DNA of 29,471 nt from an uncultured bacterium. GTDB lineage: Bacteria > Actinomycetota > Coriobacteriia > Coriobacteriales > Coriobacteriaceae. The number at the start of each line of letters is the position of its first letter. The stretch's first letter is position 1. Shown in pieces: positions 5,771 through 13,863 of this stretch. The notes below the pieces were generated by a model. That model made no database searches, was not told the origin of the DNA, and saw only the letters and a list, made by a program, of their open reading frames with translations. The position numbers were made by a program, and so were the translations under genes. The stretch is taken from contig CATWBO010000031.1 in the NCBI GenBank assembly GCA_958349055.1, positions 1 through 29,471 of the forward strand, given 5' to 3'.

Positions 5771-7234
5771 ATGTCAGATACGAAGGCGAAGAAGACAAAC
5801 AGACGTTTTAAGTTCAAATTACCGCATGTCTATACGATCATGTTCTTGCTGATCGTTGTCTTTGCGGTCCTGACTTGGATCGTTCCCTCTGGTCAGTATC
5901 AGCGCAAGACGATTTCGACAGCGGCGGGCGAGCGTGAAGTCGCCGTTGCTGGAACCTATGAACAGGTCGATAAGAACTACACCGATTCCGAGACCGGCGA
6001 GACCATCAATCTGGGTCAGGATATCTTCGCGGTCCTGCAAGCGCCCACTAAGGGCATCCAAGAGGCTGCCGACGTCGTTGCGTTCGTCTTATTGATTGGC
6101 GGATCGTTCGCAATCATCACCAAGACCAACGCTTTGAATGCCGGCATGAGCCGTGTGATTAAAAAGCTCAAGAACAAGGACATCCTCATCATTCCCATTA
6201 CGATGACGTTGCTGTCCATTTGCGGCACTACGTTTGGTATGTCTGAGGAAGCCCTGCCGTTCTATGCCATCTTCATTCCCATCATGATGGGTATCGGTTA
6301 TGACTCGATGACGGCATTCATCATCTGCTTCCTTGGTCCTAACCTGGGATATTGTGCTTCGACCATCGACCCGTTTAACGTCTTGATCGCACAGGGCATT
6401 ATCGGCATCGAGGGCAATCCGCAACTGTGGCTGCGCGCCGTTTCTTGGGTCATCTTCACTGCCGTCGGTATCGCATGGGCCATGCGCTACGCCATGCGCG
6501 TCAAGAAAAACCCCGAGTCGTCCATTACGTACGAGGACGATAAGCTCAAGCGTATCGAGTTTTCCGTGACCGATGCCTCCATCGAGGAAGAGTTCACTAT
6601 CCGTCAGAAGCTCGTGCTTATCGATTTTGCTTGCGGTATGGGCATTATCGTCTGGGGTCTTGTTACCCAGGGTTGGTACATGAATGAGATTTCCGCCGTG
6701 TTCCTTGGCATGGGCTTGCTTGCCGGTATCCTGGGCGGTCTTGACCAGCAGACGATTGCTGAGGAGTTCGTTAAAGGTCTCGCCGACTTTGCGTACGCCG
6801 CCATCGTTATTGGTATCGCTCGCGGTATTCTGGTCATCGCCGAGGGCGGCATGATCATCGACACCATTCTCCAGGCGCTCGCTACTGCGCTCGCCGGTGC
6901 ACCCGCCGCCGTCTACACCACGTTTATGTATATCGTCCTTGGCCTGCTCTCTTTGCTGGTTCCCTCGAGTTCTGGCCTGGCGGCGCTCACCATGCCTGTT
7001 ATGGGCCCCCTGACCGAGCTTATGGGCCTCAATCCCGAGGCAGCTGTTACCGCGCTCCAGTTTGCTAATCAGACCATCAACACCATCAGTCCCGTGGCGG
7101 GCATGACGGTCGCCGGCCTTGCCGTGGCAAAGATCTCGTTTGGCCAATGGTGGAAGACCATTTGGAAGTTCTTCATTTTCATGGTCGTCTTTGGCCTGAT
7201 CGTAACGGCAATCTCTGGCATGCTTCCGGTGTAG
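5771..7234 (+). CDS. DcuC/YfcC-family membrane carrier
   Basis: A 487-residue integral membrane protein with about 12 hydrophobic segments, of the C4-dicarboxylate anaerobic carrier-like family (PF03606; YfcC/DcuC group). The N-terminus KLPHVYTIMFLLIVV followed by LTWIVPSGQYQR is the family hallmark. There is an extracytoplasmic loop of about 60 residues after the first helix, a conserved DPFNVLIAQ segment near 205, and LVPSSSGLAALTMPVMGPL near 400. The ATG at 5771 is chosen over the upstream frame because GGAGG lies 5 bases before it. It is the first gene of the operon and presumably imports the substrate. The stop is followed 9 bp later by the amidohydrolase gene. YfcC-type substrates are poorly defined; fructoselysine operons normally use the APC permease FrlA or an ABC importer, so the role here is inferred from position. 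Confidence 0.88.
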   Translation: MSDTKAKKTNRRFKFKLPHVYTIMFLLIVVFAVLTWIVPSGQYQRKTISTAAGEREVAVAGTYEQVDKNYTDSETGETINLGQDIFAVLQAPTKGIQEAADVVAFVLLIGGSFAIITKTNALNAGMSRVIKKLKNKDILIIPITMTLLSICGTTFGMSEEALPFYAIFIPIMMGIGYDSMTAFIICFLGPNLGYCASTIDPFNVLIAQGIIGIEGNPQLWLRAVSWVIFTAVGIAWAMRYAMRVKKNPESSITYEDDKLKRIEFSVTDASIEEEFTIRQKLVLIDFACGMGIIVWGLVTQGWYMNEISAVFLGMGLLAGILGGLDQQTIAEEFVKGLADFAYAAIVIGIARGILVIAEGGMIIDTILQALATALAGAPAAVYTTFMYIVLGLLSLLVPSSSGLAALTMPVMGPLTELMGLNPEAAVTALQFANQTINTISPVAGMTVAGLAVAKISFGQWWKTIWKFFIFMVVFGLIVTAISGMLPV

Positions 7235-7243
7235 GTGGTTGTG

Positions 7244-8827
7244 ATGTCTGATCGTTTGACGGTCCTGACGTCTAAGAGCGTCTTTACCGGTACGGGGGAC
7301 CTGCCGTTTGAAGGTTTCGTAGCGGTCCGTGGCAATCGAATTGAGGCTGTTGGCACCAAGTGTGAGGTAGCTTCGTATTTGACCCAAGCGGACGAGGTAG
7401 TTGACCTGGGCGACCGCACCGTCATGCCTGGCCTGATCGATGTGCATACCTTCTATACGGGCTGGGCGCTGCGGACGTTGGGGTCTGATCTGTCCGGCGT
7501 CGCCGATGCCAAAGAGGCCGTGTCGCTCTTGCGTGCATGGAAAGAAGATCATCCGGATTGCGCGGCGGCTTTTGGCCACAACCTACCCGAAACGCTGGCA
7601 TCGGATGCCGAGAACGCAAATACGGCGGCTGTGTTTGACGATTGTTTTGGCGATATCCCTGTCGTCTGCTTTACACCGGGTGCGGAGACCTGCGTTCTCA
7701 ATGCTGCCGCCAGTGCGCGATACGGCTTTACACCGCAGGCGTGCTATGCCGAGAAGATCTGGCGCATGATGAGCGATTTCCTCGCGCTGCCCGAGGTACG
7801 TGCGGGGTATTCGGACTACATGAGCATGCTTAACGAGCGCGGCGTTACCGCCATCAAGGAGATGGCGTTTGATGACTACTACGGCTTTGCCGACGAAATG
7901 GCTCGCCGTGAGGAATCTGGTGAGCTGACGGTTCGCGTCTCTATGATGTCGCAGCCGGTGGGCGCTGGTGCAAATCTGGCATATGCCCGCGAGGCACGAG
8001 AGCGCTTCCGGGGACCGTTCGTTCGTTTTTCTGGCTTCAACCGTATGACCGATCGCGGCGTATGGGCGGGGCTTGCCGAGATGATTGACCCCTATGAGGA
8101 CACGGCCGATGCGGGAGCCGCCGGCAAGACGGTCGTCGAGGAGCCCGAGTGGGATCTGATTGAGAACGAGCTACGTGCAATTGATGCTGACGGCTTCCGA
8201 TATTCCTTGCATTGCCAGGGAGATGGCGCCGTTCGTCGCACCGTGGCACTCTATGCCTCGCTGCCTCGAGACGAACATGGACGGATGCTTCGCCGCCATG
8301 CGATTACCGATCTCGAGAACTCTGACCCGACCGATCTTGTCGAGTTTGGCAAGTTAGGTGGAATTTGCGAGGTCTATCCGCAGATTCTGACGCTGGACCG
8401 GCGCGAGGATTGCCTATCGATGATGCGTCGACAAATTGGCGAGACGCGACTTTTACACAGCTGGAATCGCCGCGGCATGGAAGATTCCGGATGCACGGTG
8501 TGCTGTGGTACGGATTTGCCGCTGCTGATTCCGAGCCTGGGTGAGTCAATCTACAGCGCGTGCGGCGGATACTTCGACGATGGACTGCCCGTGAATGAGG
8601 CCAACGTGCTGACGCTTGTCGAGCTCTTGCGCGCTTGGACTGCCGGGGGCGCGTACGATCTGATGCGCGAAGACGAGCTGGGTACGCTTGAGGTTGGCAA
8701 GCTTGCCGATATCTGCGTGCTCGATCGGGATGTGTTCGACCTCGATTATCGCGACGCACGCGATCTTGCGGTTGATATGACGATGTCGGACGGACAAATC
8801 GTGTTCGATCGAAATAAGGAGGCATAA
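7244..8827 (+). CDS. Amidohydrolase-3 family (YtcJ-like) protein with altered metal site
   Basis: A 527-residue member of the amidohydrolase superfamily (PF07969 type): a beta-sandwich N-terminus (LTSKSVFTGTGDLPFEGF), the strand TVMPGLIDVH before the barrel, and the C-terminal return LGTLEVGKLADICVLDRD. Such enzymes usually hydrolyse amide or related bonds with zinc held by HxH, His, His and Asp. Here the first motif reads DVHTF, so H68 is present but the second His is replaced by Phe70. The later ligands look intact: H323 (SLHCQGDGA), H352 (RRHAITD) and D424 (GTDLP). It may bind one metal, or none. ATG 7244 has AGGTGG 5 bases upstream; GTGs at 7235 and 7241 are alternatives. It sits between carrier and epimerase, 1 bp before the latter. 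A role in trimming the amine moiety is conjecture. Confidence 0.82.
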   Translation: MSDRLTVLTSKSVFTGTGDLPFEGFVAVRGNRIEAVGTKCEVASYLTQADEVVDLGDRTVMPGLIDVHTFYTGWALRTLGSDLSGVADAKEAVSLLRAWKEDHPDCAAAFGHNLPETLASDAENANTAAVFDDCFGDIPVVCFTPGAETCVLNAAASARYGFTPQACYAEKIWRMMSDFLALPEVRAGYSDYMSMLNERGVTAIKEMAFDDYYGFADEMARREESGELTVRVSMMSQPVGAGANLAYAREARERFRGPFVRFSGFNRMTDRGVWAGLAEMIDPYEDTADAGAAGKTVVEEPEWDLIENELRAIDADGFRYSLHCQGDGAVRRTVALYASLPRDEHGRMLRRHAITDLENSDPTDLVEFGKLGGICEVYPQILTLDRREDCLSMMRRQIGETRLLHSWNRRGMEDSGCTVCCGTDLPLLIPSLGESIYSACGGYFDDGLPVNEANVLTLVELLRAWTAGGAYDLMREDELGTLEVGKLADICVLDRDVFDLDYRDARDLAVDMTMSDGQIVFDRNKEA

Positions 8828-8828
8828 G

Positions 8829-9680
8829 GTGTCTGAATCCAAACCGACGCTGCGCCGCGAACAGATTGCGGGCATGAATATCCACTACATCATGTGGTCG
8901 CTCGATTACTTCCTTGACGCGCAGCAGCGTTTGGGCTTTGAGTCCATTGAGCTGTGGTGTGCGGAGCCGCATGTGACGCTCGACCACACGGGCTACTTTG
9001 AGGCTGAGGTCCTGGCGAAAAAGGCTGCAGACCGTGGGCTTAGGTATCGTACTCTGTGCCCCGAGAATGTTGTCTATCCTTGGCAATACTGCGCACGCAA
9101 GCCGCTGCATGAACAGCGCAGCCTGGCGTACTTTAAGCACGGCATTGAGCTTGCCGAGGTACTTGGGTGCGACCGTATGTCCGTCAACTCGGGCTGGGGC
9201 GACTGGGACGAGGATCGCGAGGAAGCCTGGAAGCGCAGCCGCGAGCACTTGTCCATTCTGGCGGAGTATGCCGGCGAGCACAGTCTGGTGCTTACGATGG
9301 AAAGCCTGCGTCCCGAGGAGAGCAACCTTGTGACGACGGTTTCCGATGCGAAGCGCATGATTGACGAGGTCGCGAGCCCGTACTTACAGCCCATGGTTGA
9401 TACAACCGCGATGGGCGTTGCAGGCGAGACGCTCGAGGACTGGTTTGCCGCCTTTGGTGATGGGGCAATTCACGAGATGCACTTTATCGACGGTGACCCG
9501 TATGGCCATCTGGTGTGGGGCGATGGCAAGCACGATATGGACGCCTTCGTCGCCACGCTCAACGCCCATGGTTTTGACGGCATGCTGGGCCAGGAAATCA
9601 CGGACGGTCGTTACTACGATGACCCGGCGGCGGCAGATGCCAAGAACATGGCCGCATTCGAGAAATATCTGATTGACTAA
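8829..9680 (+). CDS. frlC: FrlC-like fructoselysine 3-epimerase (sugar phosphate isomerase/epimerase fold)
   Basis: A 283-residue xylose-isomerase-like TIM barrel (PF01261). It aligns by eye with E. coli FrlC, which interconverts fructoselysine and psicoselysine: GFESIELWCAEPH near 36-48 corresponds to GYDGIEIWGGRPH, then TLCPENVVYPW, TMESLRPEESNLV (FrlC: LEPLTPYESNVV), PMVDTTAM, and HEMHFIDGDPYGHLVWGDG (FrlC: HLHIVDSDG). The Glu, Asp, His and Glu metal ligands of the epimerase fold are present (E in TMESL, D in MVDT, H in HEMH, E in GQEITDG). GTG 8829 follows AAGGAGG by 6 bases and starts 1 bp after the previous stop, so it is translationally coupled. It would convert an isomeric Amadori sugar into the form used by FrlD/FrlB. 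The family also includes tagatose and psicose epimerases, so specificity is not certain. Confidence 0.8.
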   Translation: MSESKPTLRREQIAGMNIHYIMWSLDYFLDAQQRLGFESIELWCAEPHVTLDHTGYFEAEVLAKKAADRGLRYRTLCPENVVYPWQYCARKPLHEQRSLAYFKHGIELAEVLGCDRMSVNSGWGDWDEDREEAWKRSREHLSILAEYAGEHSLVLTMESLRPEESNLVTTVSDAKRMIDEVASPYLQPMVDTTAMGVAGETLEDWFAAFGDGAIHEMHFIDGDPYGHLVWGDGKHDMDAFVATLNAHGFDGMLGQEITDGRYYDDPAAADAKNMAAFEKYLID

Positions 9681-9742
9681 AACAACTATCGGCCACGCAG
9701 CCAATCTCATTGATTGCGGACCAAACAAGAAAGGAACTGGAT

Positions 9743-10711
9743 ATGAACGCACACGATCTGATCAAAGAGGCAATTGCCGAGAAGGGCAAGTTCGACAGCG
9801 TCTACTGGATTGCTTGCGGTGGCTCCATGATCGATTTGATCCCGGCTCATGAGCTTCTGCAGCGCGAGGCAACCACCTTCACTTCGTATATCTATACCGC
9901 GCGTGAATTCGACATTATGCGTCCGCGTCGTCTGGGCGAGAAGTCCCTGGTCATCGCTTGTAGCCACAGTGGCAACACCCCCGAGGTCGTCGAGGGCTGC
10001 GAGATTGCCCTTGCTGCCGGCGCTACGGTGATCGCCCAGACCGACAACGCTGGATCTAAGATCGACTCCGGCAAGTGGACCACGTGGGTCTACCCGTGGG
10101 GCGAGGGTGTGCCGCAGGCCGAGGTCCCCGCTGGTATTTCGCTGTCGCTTGCGGCAGAGCTGCTCGATCAGCAGGAGGGCTACGCCGATCTTGCCGATAT
10201 GTATGCCGGTATCGCCGAGATGGATAAGATTCTTCCCCCGGCACGCGAGAAGGTAAATGCCGAGCTGGGCGATCGCTTTGCCAAGCTTTGCCAGGAGCAC
10301 GAGTTCTTCTATATTCTGGGCAGCGGTCCCAACTTTAGCCAGACCTACGGTTTCGCTATCTGCTCTCTTATGGAGATGCAGTGGCAGCACTGCAGCTACA
10401 TCCACTCTGCCGAGTACTTCCATGGCCCCTTCGAGGCTACTCAGGATGGCGTTTTTTACTTCCTGCAGATGGGCTCCAGCGAGTGCCGTGCTATGGACGA
10501 GCGCGCCCTGGCGTTCCTTAAGACGCATACCGATACGCTGATGGTGCTCGATGCCAAGGAGTACGGTATGGAAGCCGTGCCGGCGAGCGTCCGTGCCTAT
10601 CTGGACCCGGTGCTGTTCTATGCCATGAACTGCGAGCTGCGTGCTGCACGCGGCAAGGTGTTTGATCACGATCCCGATTTCCGTCGCTATATGGGTGTTG
10701 TCGAGTACTAG
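9743..10711 (+). CDS. frlB: FrlB-like Amadori-6-phosphate deglycase (SIS domain)
   Basis: A 322-residue protein with two SIS (sugar isomerase) domains. FrlB splits fructoselysine 6-phosphate into glucose 6-phosphate and lysine. Matching features are VYWIACGGSMIDL near 24-36, the phosphate-binding SHSGNTPEVVEG near 83-94, the second domain FFYILGSGPNFSQTYGF and MEMQWQHCSYIHSAEYFHGPF near 220-240 (FrlB: EFTWTHGCVIESGEFRHGP), and the C-terminal DPDFRRYMGVVEY, very close to the FrlB end DERRYYGGLVEY. The general-base Glu and His of the EYFHGP motif are retained. ATG 9743 has AAAGGA upstream. It lies 62 bp after frlC and 14 bp before frlD. Related SIS proteins act on glucoselysine 6-phosphate or fructose-asparagine 6-phosphate, so the amine half is open. 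Confidence 0.82.
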   Translation: MNAHDLIKEAIAEKGKFDSVYWIACGGSMIDLIPAHELLQREATTFTSYIYTAREFDIMRPRRLGEKSLVIACSHSGNTPEVVEGCEIALAAGATVIAQTDNAGSKIDSGKWTTWVYPWGEGVPQAEVPAGISLSLAAELLDQQEGYADLADMYAGIAEMDKILPPAREKVNAELGDRFAKLCQEHEFFYILGSGPNFSQTYGFAICSLMEMQWQHCSYIHSAEYFHGPFEATQDGVFYFLQMGSSECRAMDERALAFLKTHTDTLMVLDAKEYGMEAVPASVRAYLDPVLFYAMNCELRAARGKVFDHDPDFRRYMGVVEY

Positions 10712-10725
10712 AAGGGACAAAGGCC

Positions 10726-11589
10726 ATGGCATTTAACGTTAACGCGCTCGGATTTGGCGACAACGTCGTCGATCGCTACGAGCATATCCATACCATGTAT
10801 CCTGGCGGCAATGCGGTGAACTTCGCCGTTTATGCCAAGAAATGCGGTGCCGCACGCTCCGCATACATGGGCATTTTTGGCAATGACGCCGCTGCCGAGC
10901 ATGTCATTGCAAGCCTCGAGGATGAGGGTATCGAGCTTGACAAGTGCGAGCAGATGATTGGCGAGAACGGAGCGGCTCGCGTCACCGTCGTTGACGGTGA
11001 CCGTGTCTTCCTTGGCTCCAACGAGGGCGGTATCCGTGGCGATGCGCGCTATGTCCTCGATCGCTTTGACCTTTCGTACATGAAGCAGTTCGATGTGGTT
11101 CATTCGGGCAACTATTGCTTTACCGAGCGCGAGCTGCCCAAGCTGAAGGCTGCGGGCGTCACGGTCTCTTTTGACTTTTCGGACGACTCCACCGACGAGT
11201 ACTACGAGCAGATTGCGCCCTACGTCGATTTCGCTTTCTTTAGTGCGGCGGATGCCGCGAGTGAGGACGAGATTCGCGAGCGTCTGGCATGGGTGAAGGG
11301 CTTGGGTCCGCGTTTTGTGTCGGCTACGGCGGGCGCCGAGGGCTGCATTGCTTACGACGGCGAGCGTTATTACCGCCAGCTGGCTAAACCGGTAACGGAC
11401 ATGAAGGACACCATGGGGGCGGGCGACTCGTTCCTCACCTCGTTTTTGATGTGCTATCTCGATTCCGCCAAGCGTGGTGAAGATGGCGCCGAGGCCATCG
11501 AGCGTGCGCTCGACTTTGCTGCCGGGTTTGCCTCGACCGTGTGCGGCATGGAAGGTTCTTGGGGCCACGGAGCACCAATCGTCGAATAG
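10726..11589 (+). CDS. frlD: FrlD-like PfkB-family sugar kinase (Amadori compound 6-kinase)
   Basis: A 287-residue PfkB/ribokinase-family kinase. FrlD phosphorylates fructoselysine at C6 with ATP. The N-terminus LGFGDNVVDRYEHIHTMYPGG-NAVNFAVYAKK matches FrlD (IGDNCVDIYP, SGGNAVNVAVY); the GGNAVN loop at about 27-32 binds the sugar. SFDFSDDSTDEYY (FrlD: AFDFSDKW) and the PfkB signature DTMGAGDSFLTSF at about 224-236, with the catalytic base Asp, are complete. ATG 10726 has AAGGGACAAAGG upstream. It completes an frlC-frlB-frlD trio. The tail is about 25 residues longer than E. coli FrlD. A strong hairpin terminator follows it, before a second FrlD paralogue. Confidence 0.82.
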   Translation: MAFNVNALGFGDNVVDRYEHIHTMYPGGNAVNFAVYAKKCGAARSAYMGIFGNDAAAEHVIASLEDEGIELDKCEQMIGENGAARVTVVDGDRVFLGSNEGGIRGDARYVLDRFDLSYMKQFDVVHSGNYCFTERELPKLKAAGVTVSFDFSDDSTDEYYEQIAPYVDFAFFSAADAASEDEIRERLAWVKGLGPRFVSATAGAEGCIAYDGERYYRQLAKPVTDMKDTMGAGDSFLTSFLMCYLDSAKRGEDGAEAIERALDFAAGFASTVCGMEGSWGHGAPIVE

Positions 11590-11659
11590 CTTAAGAAAGC
11601 GTACGGCGGTCTGGCTATGAGGCTTTGGACGGCCGATGCAAAACAATAAGCGAAACGCG

Positions 11660-11693
11660 AAAAGGGGGCTCGCCATGTGGTGGGCCCCCTTTT
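11660..11693 (+). terminator. Internal terminator/attenuator within the operon
   Basis: AAAAGGGGGC (11660-11669) pairs perfectly with GCCCCCTTTT (11684-11693); the 14-base loop contains a further CCA/TGG pair. The U-rich 3' arm makes it a credible rho-independent terminator. It lies 70 bp after frlD and 8 bp before the RBS of the next kinase, so it may lower expression of the distal genes relative to the frl core. Confidence 0.75.
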
Positions 11694-11710
11694 GAACATT
11701 GGAGAAGGCC

Positions 11711-12511
11711 ATGGGTATTAAAGCGTGCGCGGCTGGTTTTTGCTGTGCGGACGTCTATCAAAACATCGGCGTGTTCTATCCGACTGGTAATGGCATTGAC
11801 TGGGGTATCCATCTTGCACGAATGGGAGTTTCGGTATCCGCCGTGTCGGTTGTCGGCAAGGACGAGTACGGAGACAAGATGAGAGAGGCGCTGGCCGCTG
11901 AGGGGTTCGATATCTCACATCTGCGGGTGGAGGATGGCGACACCTCGGTGATGCTCATGGCATTGAAAGACGGCGTCGATCGCGTGCATCTCGAGGCAAT
12001 CGATGGTGTTATGGAGACATATCGACCGAATGAAGATGACCGGGCGTTTATCCTAGAGCATGACATCATTCATACCGACCTGTTTGGCAATTGTTTGGAC
12101 CTCCTGCCCGAATGGCATGATGCGGGCAAGACGGTGGTTATGGACTTCTCGGTGTTCAGCCAGGATCCCGAATATGCCTGCGAGGCTCATTTTCCTTACG
12201 TAGACTATGCGTTTATGTCGTTTGAAGAGGACACTCCGGAGCTGCGTGATTGGGTACGTCACGTACAGAAGTTGGGGCCGCGGGTGGCAGTTGCCACGCT
12301 TGGCGAGAAGGGAAGCATTGCCTTTGACGGCGAACGCTTCTATGAGTGCGGGATCGTACCGGCGGAGAAGGTCGTTAACACCGTGGGCGCCGGTGACTCG
12401 TATATCGCCGGGTTTACCAAGGGCGTGATTGATGGCCTTGATATTCCGGCGTGTATGAAGGCGGGCGCCGAGCTTTCGTCCCGCGTCATCGGCTCTTTTG
12501 AGCCGTACTAG
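11711..12511 (+). CDS. Second FrlD-like PfkB-family kinase
   Basis: A 266-residue PfkB-family kinase, close in size to E. coli FrlD (261). Recognisable segments are GFCCADVYQNIGVFYPTGN, VSVVGKDEYGDKMREALAAEG, VVMDFSVFSQD, VAVATLGEKGSIAFDGERFY and NTVGAGDSYIAGF near 219-231. The catalytic Asp of GAGD is present, but the motif starts with Asn rather than the usual Asp (DTxGAGD). The sugar loop PTGNGIDWGIHLARMG replaces the first paralogue's PGGNAVN, suggesting a different sugar or amine substrate. ATG 11711 follows GGAGAAGG by a short spacer; the in-frame TTG at 11699 is less likely. It is downstream of a terminator and 27 bp before the next gene, and is probably the kinase for a related compound. 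Confidence 0.8.
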   Translation: MGIKACAAGFCCADVYQNIGVFYPTGNGIDWGIHLARMGVSVSAVSVVGKDEYGDKMREALAAEGFDISHLRVEDGDTSVMLMALKDGVDRVHLEAIDGVMETYRPNEDDRAFILEHDIIHTDLFGNCLDLLPEWHDAGKTVVMDFSVFSQDPEYACEAHFPYVDYAFMSFEEDTPELRDWVRHVQKLGPRVAVATLGEKGSIAFDGERFYECGIVPAEKVVNTVGAGDSYIAGFTKGVIDGLDIPACMKAGAELSSRVIGSFEPY

Positions 12512-12538
12512 GGTCAAATGCTTGGAAAGGAGTGCGAA

Positions 12539-13399
12539 ATGGTTATCGACATGTTGGTCCAGCCCATGCTCTACGGCGAGATCTATACGCCGGGTGATGA
12601 GCCTGATGGATTCGGTTTTTGGTCACGAGAATTTGGTATGGGGCATATGGGCCCCATGGATTGGGATGAGCTTCAAGTCGAGATGGACGTCTGCGATGTG
12701 CAGAAGAGCGTGCTCATGCCGCTCGATGTAACCACGGCATGCGGAGGGCATTTTGGCGCCAATGACCAGATTGCCATGCTGGTTGCCGCGCATCCCGATC
12801 GTCTGTGGGGATTTGCGAGCGTAGATCCGCAGGTGAGCGGTGCCGCAGACGAATTGGGGCGCGCCTTTACCGAGTTGGGGGCAAAGGGGCTTTGCCTGCA
12901 TCCGGCAAAGCAGGGTTTTGCTCCCGATGATGCCGTGGCCGAGCCGCTTTACGAGCTGTGCGAGCGCTATAACAAGCCGGTGGTTTTCCATGCCGGTATG
13001 TCTTGGGAGCCGGGCGCAGAGCTCTCGCGCAGTAATCCGCTTGTATTTGAGCACACAATCGCAACGCATCCAAATGTGCGTTTTAGTTTGACCCACTTTG
13101 GCTGGCCCTGGGTGCGCGAGACCGTGGCGATGCTGCTCAAGTATCCCAACTGCTACACGGACACCTCTATCACTTACATCGATTCGCCCGAGGAGATGAT
13201 GCAGCGTCTTTTCACGGTCGATATGGGGCCGCTGTGGTATGAGCGCGCGCTATCGCATCAAGTGATGTTCGCCAGCAATACGCCGCGCTTCCGTGCGTTC
13301 AAACTCAAACGGGCGCTCGATACCGTGTCCATGCGCGATGATGCGCGAGAAAGGCTCTACTGGGGTAATGCCCTGCGTTTTCTTGAAGGGGATGAGTGA
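12539..13399 (+). CDS. Amidohydrolase-2 (ACMSD-like) family protein lacking canonical metal ligands
   Basis: A 286-residue TIM-barrel protein of the PF04909 (COG2159) type. Family landmarks: the WGFASVDPQ strand, GLCLHPAKQGFAPDD near 121-135, PVVFHAGMSWEPG (H151), VRFSLTHFGWPW (H186), YTDTS, and the end RERLYWGNALRFL. The usual N-terminal metal-binding HxH is missing: after VIDML the sequence is VQP. The C-terminal Asp (normally GSDYP) is replaced by N247 (ASNTP). Decarboxylases and hydrolases of this family need these ligands, so the active site is either unusual or non-catalytic. The ATG at 12539 is chosen for GGAAAGGAG 7 bases upstream; a start at 12518 would add 7 residues. It overlaps the next gene by 4 bp, so it is translated with it. 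Confidence 0.8.
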   Translation: MVIDMLVQPMLYGEIYTPGDEPDGFGFWSREFGMGHMGPMDWDELQVEMDVCDVQKSVLMPLDVTTACGGHFGANDQIAMLVAAHPDRLWGFASVDPQVSGAADELGRAFTELGAKGLCLHPAKQGFAPDDAVAEPLYELCERYNKPVVFHAGMSWEPGAELSRSNPLVFEHTIATHPNVRFSLTHFGWPWVRETVAMLLKYPNCYTDTSITYIDSPEEMMQRLFTVDMGPLWYERALSHQVMFASNTPRFRAFKLKRALDTVSMRDDARERLYWGNALRFLEGDE

Positions 13400-13830
13400 A
13401 CATGGTGACGCTCGAGACATTGAGCTATCTATCGACTGCTCCGGACCAGTTCATCGATATTACCGAAGACGTGCACGCTGCCATTGAACGCAGCTCGGTG
13501 ACGAATGGCTTGGCAGCGATTATTTTGTCGCATACGACCTGTGGAATCGTGGTAAACGAGGGGCTGCCCTGCGTGGAGACGGATCTTATGGAGACGCTTG
13601 ATCGCATCGCCCCGCCAGATGCCCCCTATGCGCATGCACACTTCCTGCCGAGCTATGGAGCCACCGGCAACAACTCCTGTGGGCATATCAAGAGCATGAT
13701 TTGTGGAAACAGCTGCTTCTTTCCCGTCCAAGATGGCCACATCGTGTGTGGAGGTGCCCAGAACATCTATCTTGCGGAGTTTGACGGTCCGCAGAAGCGA
13801 AAAGTGTACGTCGAGGTGCTGGGGGAGTAA
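13396..13830 (+). CDS. YjbQ/UPF0047 family protein
   Basis: A 144-residue single-domain protein of the UPF0047 family (PF01894). Characteristic pieces are FIDITEDVHAAIERSSVTNGLAAI-ILSHTTCGIVVNE, the HAHFLPSYGATGNNSCGHIKSMICG region with conserved His residues that bind a metal, and the C-terminal DGHIVCGGAQNIYLAEFDGPQKRKVYVEVLG. E. coli YjbQ has weak thiamine-phosphate synthase activity, but the physiological role of the family is unclear. The GTG at 13396 overlaps the previous stop in a GTGA arrangement with AAGGGG upstream; the in-frame ATG at 13402 is a reasonable alternative. Presence inside a sugar-conjugate operon is unusual and suggests a small-molecule role. Confidence 0.85.
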   Translation: MNMVTLETLSYLSTAPDQFIDITEDVHAAIERSSVTNGLAAIILSHTTCGIVVNEGLPCVETDLMETLDRIAPPDAPYAHAHFLPSYGATGNNSCGHIKSMICGNSCFFPVQDGHIVCGGAQNIYLAEFDGPQKRKVYVEVLGE

Positions 13831-13863
13831 CGTCCCCGCGATAACCCTATGAAGGAGCACGTC

